Source of the DNA: Streptomyces nitrosporeus
Lineage (GTDB): Bacteria; Actinomycetota; Actinomycetes; Streptomycetales; Streptomycetaceae
Direction: 5' to 3'
Assembly: GCF_008704555.1 (NCBI RefSeq)
Contig: NZ_CP023702.1
Span: 7,114,001 to 7,178,000, forward strand
DNA: 64,000 bases
The first letter of the stretch is position 1; every line of letters begins with the position of its first letter. Below are positions 59,032 through 64,000 of the stretch, piece after piece. A program made the translations under genes and the position numbers. The notes beneath the pieces were generated by a model. It had not been told where the DNA came from. It saw nothing but the letters and a program-made list of their open reading frames with translations, and did no database searches.

Positions 59032-59067
59032 GCGCCCCCGGCAGCACCTCGGTGCCGCCGGGGGCGC
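59032..59067. terminator. 17-bp hairpin after the MFS gene
   Basis: GCGCCCCCGGCAGCACC (59032-59048) and GGTGCCGCCGGGGGCGC (59051-59067) pair with one mismatch and a 2-nt nominal loop. Confidence 0.7.
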
Positions 59068-59068
59068 G

Positions 59069-59170
59069 GTCGTCCACGGGCCCCTCGGACGGTGGCGGAC
59101 ACGTCGTCCACGGACCCGTCGGACGGTGGCGGACATGTCCTCCGCCGGTCCGGTCAGACGGTGGCGGACG
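59069..59170. repeat. 34-bp tandem repeat ending inside a gene
   Basis: Two nearly identical 34-bp units (59069-59102 and 59103-59136) and a third diverged unit (59137-59170). Each contains ACGGTGGCGGAC. The third unit includes the stop codon and last codons of the CNNM/CBS gene. Confidence 0.85.
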
Positions 59171-60173
59171 GGCCGACCAGCTCGCCCAGCACGTCCTCCA
59201 TCGTCACGAACCCGATCACCGTGCCCTTCTCCCCCGTGACCGCGGCCAGGTGGGTGTCCCCGGCGCGCATGGCGGTCATCGTGTCGTCCAGCGGCGTGTC
59301 GATCTCCACCCGGATCACCGGATGGAGCGCGGCCGACGGGAAGGGCTCGTGCCGCCGCTCCGTACCGAGCGCGTCCTTGATGTGCAGGTACCCCAGGATC
59401 GCCCCTCCCGGGCCCGTCACCGGCAGCCGCGAGAACCCGCTGGCCGCCGCCGTGCGCTCCAGGCGCGCCGGAGTGATGTCGTGGCCGACGGTCACCGTCC
59501 TGCCGAGCGGCACCATCACCTCCCCGACCGGCCGGGTGCCCAGCTCCAGCGCGTCCCGCAGCCGCTCGCCGTCCGCCGGGTCCAGCAGACCGGCGTCGCT
59601 GGAGTCCTTGACCAGGCGGACGAGCTCGTCGTCCGTGAAGACGGCGGCGACCTCGCTCTTCGGCTCCACCTTCAGGAGCCTGAGGAGGGCGTTGGCGAAG
59701 GCGTTGATGCCGAAGATGACCGGACGCATGGCGCGGGTGAGCGCCACCAGCGGCGGGCCCAGCAGCAGCGCGGTCGGCGCCGGGGCGGCCAGCGCGATGT
59801 TCTTCGGCACCATCTCGCCGATGAGCATGTGCAGATACGTCGCGGCCGTCAGCGCGATCACGAACGCGATCGGGTGGATCAGCCCCTCCGGGACACCGAC
59901 GGCGTGGAACGGCGGCTCCAGCAGATGCGCGATCGCCGGCTCCGCGACGGCGCCCAGCACCAGCGAGGAGATCGTGATGCCGAGCTGGGCGGTGGCCATC
60001 ACCGCGGACAGGTGCTCCAGACCCCACAGGGTGGACCTGGCGCGGGCGTTGCCCTTGAGCGCGGCCGGCTCGATCTGGCTGCGGCGTACGGAGATCAGGG
60101 CGAACTCCGCGCCGACGAAGAAGGCGTTGGTCAGCAGCGTCAGCGCGCCGATCAGCAACTGGACGGCGGTCAT
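59154..60173 (-). CDS. CNNM/CBS-domain protein (hemolysin C family), short form
   Basis: A 339-aa protein. An N-terminal CNNM (DUF21) membrane domain of about 180 residues with IGEMVPKNIALAAP is followed by a CBS pair (about 205-335; EVMVPLGRTVTV and VTMEDVLGELVG). It lacks the C-terminal CorC_HlyC domain of its neighbour. CNNM/CorC proteins export magnesium or related cations, or regulate that export. ATG 60173 overlaps the TGA of the upstream gene in an ATGA tetranucleotide, so the pair is translationally coupled and may form a heterodimer. Confidence 0.92.
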   Translation of the reverse strand: MTAVQLLIGALTLLTNAFFVGAEFALISVRRSQIEPAALKGNARARSTLWGLEHLSAVMATAQLGITISSLVLGAVAEPAIAHLLEPPFHAVGVPEGLIHPIAFVIALTAATYLHMLIGEMVPKNIALAAPAPTALLLGPPLVALTRAMRPVIFGINAFANALLRLLKVEPKSEVAAVFTDDELVRLVKDSSDAGLLDPADGERLRDALELGTRPVGEVMVPLGRTVTVGHDITPARLERTAAASGFSRLPVTGPGGAILGYLHIKDALGTERRHEPFPSAALHPVIRVEIDTPLDDTMTAMRAGDTHLAAVTGEKGTVIGFVTMEDVLGELVGPSATV

Positions 60174-61498
60174 CGGACCTCCTCGGCGATCTTCGGGGCG
60201 GGGGCGGTGATCCGGACGCGGTCGGCCCGGTGGTGCGCGACGTGCAGCACGGCGAACTGCCAGCCGTCCGCCTCGACGCGGTCGGTCAGGCGCGGGATGC
60301 GCTCCAGCCGCGCCGCGAGCAGCCCGGCCAGCGTCTCGTACGGGCCGTCGGGCGCGGTGAGGCCGATCTCCTCCAGCTGGTCCAGCCGGACGCTTCCGTC
60401 GGCCTCCCACACCGTCCGGCCGTCCGCCGACAGCTCCAGCCGCATCAGGTCGGGCCGCTCGTGCGGGTCGTGCTCGTCGCGTACCTCGCCGACGACCTCC
60501 TCCACGACGTCCTCCACCGTGGCGACACCCGCCGTACCGCCGTACTCGTCGATGACCACGGCCATCGTCCTGCTCTGCCGCAGCCGCTGCAGCATGCGGT
60601 CCACCGGGAGGGAGTCCGGCACCAGCAGCGGCGGGGTGGCGAGCTCGGTCACCGGGGTGCGCGCGCGGACGGCCTCGTCGAGCGCCAGGACGTCACGGAT
60701 GTGCACCGTGCCGATGACCTCGTCCAGGCTGTCCCGGTAGACCGGGAAACGGGACAGGCCCGTGGCCAGGGTGAGGTTGGCGGCGTCCGCCGCGGTCGCG
60801 TGGGCCTCCAGGGCCTGGACGTCGACACGGGGCGTCATCACGTTCTCCGCGGTCAGCTCGCCCAGGTGCAGCGTACGGACGAACAGCTCCGCCGAGTCCT
60901 GCTCCATGGCCCCCTCCAGCGCGGAGTGCCGGGCGAGCGCCACCAGCTCCTGCGGGCTGCGCGCCGAGGCCAGCTCCTCCTGCGGATCCAGGCCGAAACG
61001 CCGCACCAGCCGGTTGGCGGTGTTGTTCAGGTGCCGGATCAGCGGACCGAAGAACGCGGTGAACGCGCGCTGCGGACCGGCCACGACCTTGGCGACGGCC
61101 AGTGGGCTGGAGATCGCCCAGTTCTTCGGGACCAGCTCACCGACGACCATCAGCACCACGGTGGCCACGGTGACCCCGAGCAGCGTCGCGACGGTGGACA
61201 CCGCCCCGGAGGGCAGGCCGGCGGCCTCCAGCGGACCGCGCAGCAGCACGGCCAGCGAGGGCTCGGCGAGCATGCCGATGACCAGGGAGGTGACCGTGAT
61301 GCCCAGCTGGGCACCGGACAGCTGGAAGGTCAGGCGTTTGACCGCCTCCAGCGCGCTTCCCGCTCCGCGCTCACCGGACTCGGCGGCACGCTCCAGCTCG
61401 CCGCGCTCGATGGTGGTCAGCGAGAACTCGGCCGCGACGAACACCGCACACGCGAGGGTGAGGGCGAGCGCGACGAGCAGCAGAAGTACTTCCGTCAC
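60170..61498 (-). CDS. CNNM/CBS/CorC_HlyC transporter-associated protein
   Basis: A 442-aa protein: CNNM membrane domain (about 1-190) with VGELVPKNWAISSP, CBS pair (about 215-340) with NVMTPRVDVQAL and IDEYGGTAGVATVEDVVEEV, and a C-terminal CorC_HlyC domain (about 350-435). The complete architecture of the CorC/hemolysin-C family linked to magnesium and cobalt efflux. It is the first gene of a two-gene operon. ATG 61498 lies downstream of an AT-rich promoter-like stretch (61670-61725). Confidence 0.93.
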   Translation of the reverse strand: MTEVLLLLVALALTLACAVFVAAEFSLTTIERGELERAAESGERGAGSALEAVKRLTFQLSGAQLGITVTSLVIGMLAEPSLAVLLRGPLEAAGLPSGAVSTVATLLGVTVATVVLMVVGELVPKNWAISSPLAVAKVVAGPQRAFTAFFGPLIRHLNNTANRLVRRFGLDPQEELASARSPQELVALARHSALEGAMEQDSAELFVRTLHLGELTAENVMTPRVDVQALEAHATAADAANLTLATGLSRFPVYRDSLDEVIGTVHIRDVLALDEAVRARTPVTELATPPLLVPDSLPVDRMLQRLRQSRTMAVVIDEYGGTAGVATVEDVVEEVVGEVRDEHDPHERPDLMRLELSADGRTVWEADGSVRLDQLEEIGLTAPDGPYETLAGLLAARLERIPRLTDRVEADGWQFAVLHVAHHRADRVRITAPAPKIAEEVR

Positions 61499-61852
61499 CG
61501 TGCCACCCCCGTTCCGCGGTGTGCGGACTGCGATCGGGCCGTGGCACGGCTGGTACTACCGGATTCACCCATTGCGGGTGCTGCTCCTTCTTGGCTCGTG
61601 GACAGGGCGGACCGAGAGGTCCGGGACGGACCGGACCCGGGGCCCGGAACAGACCGGACCACCGGCCCGGAACAAAAAGTGTCCCGACTCAAGGGTAAAG
61701 GGTCCGTAAAGTACCCACGTCGGAGCCGGACCTCGGCCATGAAGGACCGCGGGGAGCCGTGGGAGGGCCGCGGAGGAGCCGGGCGGGGCCGTGAGGGCCG
61801 CGGAGCGGTCCGGGCGGGGCCGCGGGGGAATCCGCCGGCCGCGCCGCACGCG
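61499..61852. other. 354-nt intergenic region
   Basis: The part from 61670 to 61725 is unusually AT-rich for this DNA (AACAAAAAGTG, GTAAAGGGTCCGTAAAG) and probably contains the promoter of the CNNM operon; no single -35/-10 pair is convincing. The rest holds GGACCGGAC-type and GGGCCGCGG-type direct repeats. No gene supported. Confidence 0.5.
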
Positions 61853-62782
61853 CTACAGGGGTGTGGCCGCCTTCAGTACGAAGAAGAGGGTGACCGCCGC
61901 GTTCGCCGACGACAGGGCGGAGACCGTCGTGCCGGCCGCCGCCCCCCACATGGCCAGCCCCGCGGCGGTGAAGGCGGGCGGCCACGCCCGCGCGGCCGGG
62001 GCCGGTCCCAGCAGGGCCGCGACCCGGCGCGGCACCGGGCCCGGCGCCGCGAAGTGGGCGAACGTCACCGCGGGCGCGCCCCGCGAGACCAGCGCGGCCT
62101 TGCCGATGGCCCGGGCCACCACCCGCCGGCTGCCGACCGCCGCGGCCGCGTCCTCGTCGGCCCACCGCTCGGCGGTGTACGCCACCGCCGTACGCAGCGG
62201 CCGCAGGAACGGGTTGGCCCGCGCCGCCAGCTGCGCGGTGAGCAGGAAACGGTGATGGGAACCGGCCAGATGGGACCGCTCGTGCGCGAACAGCGCCCGG
62301 CGCTCCGCCGGCTCCAGGCAGTCCAGCAGCGCCGTCGAGACGACGACCCGCCCCGGCCCGCCGGGCAGCGCGTAGGCGTACGGCACGTCGTCGGGCAGCA
62401 CCGCCACCGGGGTGCGCCGCAGTCCCGCCAGCGCGCGCCCCGCGCCCCGCCGCACCCGGCGGTGACGCCACGCGGTCCAGCCGCACGAGGCGACCACCGC
62501 GCCCAGCAGCGGTATCGCCGCGCTGCCCGCCACCTCGTCGTACGGCAGTGCCTCCCGCACCTCCGGATCCGACCACCCGTCGGGCAGCGGGTTGCCGGGC
62601 AGCTGGGCCGTGCCGACCACCACCAGCAGGGCGAGGCAGAGCGTGCTGCACAGCGCCAGGACCGCGGCGACCACCGACAGCAGCCGGGTCGCGGTGCGCG
62701 GATGGAGGTGGTGCGCCGCCAGCCGGGCCACCGGCCACGCGCTCAGCGGCAGCACCAGGGGCAGGAAGACGAAGACACCCAT
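61853..62782 (-). CDS. M56 family metallopeptidase (BlaR1/MecR1-like)
   Basis: A 309-aa membrane protease. The HExxH zinc motif is HERSH in ALFAHERSHLAGSHH (about 165-170). The downstream E in YTAERWADEDAA is the likely third ligand, and four membrane helices surround it. There is no penicillin-binding sensor domain, unlike BlaR1. It starts 4 nt after the stop codon of the BlaI gene, so the two are an operon; the usual logic is that the protease inactivates the BlaI repressor on a signal. Confidence 0.92.
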   Translation of the reverse strand: MGVFVFLPLVLPLSAWPVARLAAHHLHPRTATRLLSVVAAVLALCSTLCLALLVVVGTAQLPGNPLPDGWSDPEVREALPYDEVAGSAAIPLLGAVVASCGWTAWRHRRVRRGAGRALAGLRRTPVAVLPDDVPYAYALPGGPGRVVVSTALLDCLEPAERRALFAHERSHLAGSHHRFLLTAQLAARANPFLRPLRTAVAYTAERWADEDAAAAVGSRRVVARAIGKAALVSRGAPAVTFAHFAAPGPVPRRVAALLGPAPAARAWPPAFTAAGLAMWGAAAGTTVSALSSANAAVTLFFVLKAATPL

Positions 62783-62786
62783 GTCC

Positions 62787-63185
62787 CTAGGCTTCCGGTT
62801 CGTCGGCCGCCTGGGCCAGCAGGTCCCGCAGCAACCGCTCGTCGCCCGGCGTCAGACCGGTCAGGAAACTCGCCAGCACGGCCTCGCGGTCGCTCTCGCC
62901 GTCCAGCACCCTGCGCATCCGCAGCGCCGCCAGGCCCGCCTCGTCGGACGTCGGGGTCCACCGGAACGAACGGCCCTCCCGACGCCGCTCCACGGCCCCC
63001 TTCGCCTGGAGCCGCGTCAGGATCGTCATCACCGTGGTGTAGGCGACCCGGCCGTCCAGCCGCTCCTGCACCCAGGCCGCCGTCGCCGGACCCGGGGCCC
63101 GGCAGAGCGTGGCCAGGACCTGCGCCTCCAGCTCTCCCTGACCGCGCCGCCGCGGCTGTCCGCCGCCGGTGTCCACGTCCGTCAC
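62787..63185 (-). CDS. BlaI/MecI/CopY-type repressor
   Basis: A 132-aa repressor with a winged helix (LEAQVLATLCRAPGPATAAW followed by VQERLDGRVAYTTVMTILTRLQAKGAV) and a C-terminal dimerisation region (about 90-130) that is the usual cleavage target. GTG 63185 follows GGAGGGACCGGAA. A TACGAT hexamer (63239-63234, minus strand) is a plausible -10. I found no clear TACTACA-type BlaI box upstream. It is likely autoregulated with the M56 gene. Confidence 0.92.
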   Translation of the reverse strand: MTDVDTGGGQPRRRGQGELEAQVLATLCRAPGPATAAWVQERLDGRVAYTTVMTILTRLQAKGAVERRREGRSFRWTPTSDEAGLAALRMRRVLDGESDREAVLASFLTGLTPGDERLLRDLLAQAADEPEA

Positions 63186-63512
63186 TTCCGGTCCCTCCCG
63201 CCGCCGTGCCCGCGTCTCGCCACGCGGCGGTCCATCGTACTGAGTCCCCGCCGGGCGGCCGCCGGCCCGCTCCCGGGGAGCCACGGCCCGGCCCGTACGG
63301 CGCCGTCCGCCCCGGCGCGCTCCCCCCAGGCGCCCCGGAGGCCGCCCCGGCGTGCCGGCGCCCCGGGCCGGAGCTCCGCCGCGCAGGGCTGTCCGCGCCC
63401 GGGAGCGGGTACCCATCCCGGTACGGAAGCCCGGTGCGGCGCCCGCGGAACGGAGCACGGAGCGCCGGACACCGGACGTCCTCAGCGATCACAGACCCCG
63501 AGGAGGCAGCAG
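63186..63512. other. 327-nt divergent intergenic region
   Basis: It holds the TACGAT -10 candidate of the BlaI operon (63234-63239) and the AGGAGG ribosome site of the plus-strand flavoprotein gene (63501-63506). The middle is GC-rich and without recognised features. Confidence 0.5.
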
Positions 63513-64000
63513 GTGCCGTCAACCGAGGACGCCGGCAACGGAGACGACCGGGCGCAGGTCATCGTGGTGGGCGCGGGACCCGCGGGCTCGGCCGCCGCGC
63601 TGTTCCTGGCGCGGGCCGGGGTGGACGTGCTGCTCCTGGAGAAGAGCGCCTTCCCCCGGGACAAGGTGTGCGGCGACGGCCTCACCCCCCGCGGCGTCCA
63701 GCAGCTGGTGCGGATGGGCATCGACATCGACGCCCCGGGCTGGACCCGCACCAGGGGCATGCGGTGGGTGTGCCAGGGACGCCAGGTGCACATCGACTGG
63801 CCGCGCTCGGGCAGCGCCCCCGACTTCGGACTCACCCGCAGCAGGCACGACTTCGACGACCTCCTGGTCCGCCGGGCCGTGGCGGCCGGGGCGAGGCTGT
63901 GCTCCCAAACGAAGGCGACGGGGCCCCTGACCGACCGAGCCGGCCGGATCACCGGCGTGAGCGCCCTGGTGGGAGCCGACCGGCGGCCGAAGGACTTCCA
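63513..64000 (+). CDS. geranylgeranyl reductase family FAD-dependent protein, cut by the window end
   Basis: The first 162 codons of a flavoprotein. GTG 63513 follows AGGAGG at 6 nt. The dinucleotide-binding motif VIVVGAGPAGSAAALFLARA is followed by LLEK, then KVCGDGLTPRGVQ, the family signature of geranylgeranyl reductases, which saturate prenyl chains of menaquinone, lipids or terpenoids. In several Streptomyces such a gene precedes the nuo operon and may act on menaquinone; whether that is so here lies beyond the window. Confidence 0.9.
   Translation, partial: MPSTEDAGNGDDRAQVIVVGAGPAGSAAALFLARAGVDVLLLEKSAFPRDKVCGDGLTPRGVQQLVRMGIDIDAPGWTRTRGMRWVCQGRQVHIDWPRSGSAPDFGLTRSRHDFDDLLVRRAVAAGARLCSQTKATGPLTDRAGRITGVSALVGADRRPKDF

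Noticed and set aside
63186..63260. A BlaI operator of the TACTACA-TGTAGTA type
   Set aside because: Only a TACTGA half-site is visible; no dyad could be found.

Overview
The window is a very GC-rich (roughly 70 percent or more) actinomycete chromosome segment, almost certainly Streptomyces. The signs are near-total G/C at third codon positions, frequent GTG starts, GGAGG-type ribosome sites mixed with many apparently leaderless genes, and typical Streptomyces families: PQQ-type Ser/Thr kinases, an Rv1733c-type membrane protein, TerD, Methyltransf_19, DUF6083, CsoR-type copper operators and DmdR-type iron boxes. I see no rRNA, tRNA, CRISPR array, insertion sequence, prophage or obvious large biosynthetic cluster. 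I call 56 protein genes (two cut by the window edges) plus one 24-codon upstream ORF; several short or edge genes are easy to miss (1-108, 38523-38696, 46548-46622, 55026-55172, 63513-64000).

Layout. 1-10.9 kb: edge of an anti-sigma-type ATPase, a cysteine desulfhydrase-like PLP enzyme, SRPBCC protein, DeoR regulator, a membrane alpha/beta hydrolase converging on a beta-helix/AAA+ fusion, an Rv1733c-type protein, a MOSC protein and a Pro/Gln-rich protein. 10.8-12.1 kb is gene-free. 12.1-18.5 kb: TerD-family protein, HpnB-like glycosyltransferase, Asp/Glu racemase, PH-like membrane protein, apolipoprotein N-acyltransferase and a NUDIX hydrolase. 18.5-24.7 kb: a divergent copper locus (CopA ATPase and a His-rich exported protein) with CsoR operators, then a double-hydrolase fusion divergent from a MerR gene. 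24.8-31.1 kb: two tandem kinase-PQQ receptors and an MFS transporter.

31.3-35.8 kb: small zinc-ribbon protein, DUF6083 protein, exported protein, iron-box-controlled siderophore-interacting reductase, bile-acid-symporter-family protein and VOC protein. 36-38.4 kb: a translationally coupled P450-ferredoxin pair next to a methyltransferase. 38.5-46.3 kb: CsbD, PadR plus acyl-CoA dehydrogenase, DUF998, a PPOX-helical pair, TetR plus SGNH esterase, and an iron-box beta-propeller. 46.5-54.3 kb: a sigmaB-type promoter driving a mini-ORF coupled to a FUSC-type membrane protein, VOC protein, PucR with an MHS transporter, catalase and lipoprotein. 55-64 kb: tiny basic protein, divergent EamA/MarR pair, MarR/MFS drug-exporter pair, two overlapping CNNM/CBS proteins, BlaI-M56 pair and the start of a geranylgeranyl-reductase-like flavoprotein.

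The regulatory DNA is the most informative part. Operators are readable by eye for CsoR, MerR, PadR, TetR, two MarR systems and DmdR. At least twelve genes have a TANNNT-like hexamer 6-8 nt before the start codon and no ribosome site, suggesting leaderless mRNAs. Several stop codons sit in the loop of perfect hairpins. Two tandem-repeat arrays end inside the 3' end of a gene.
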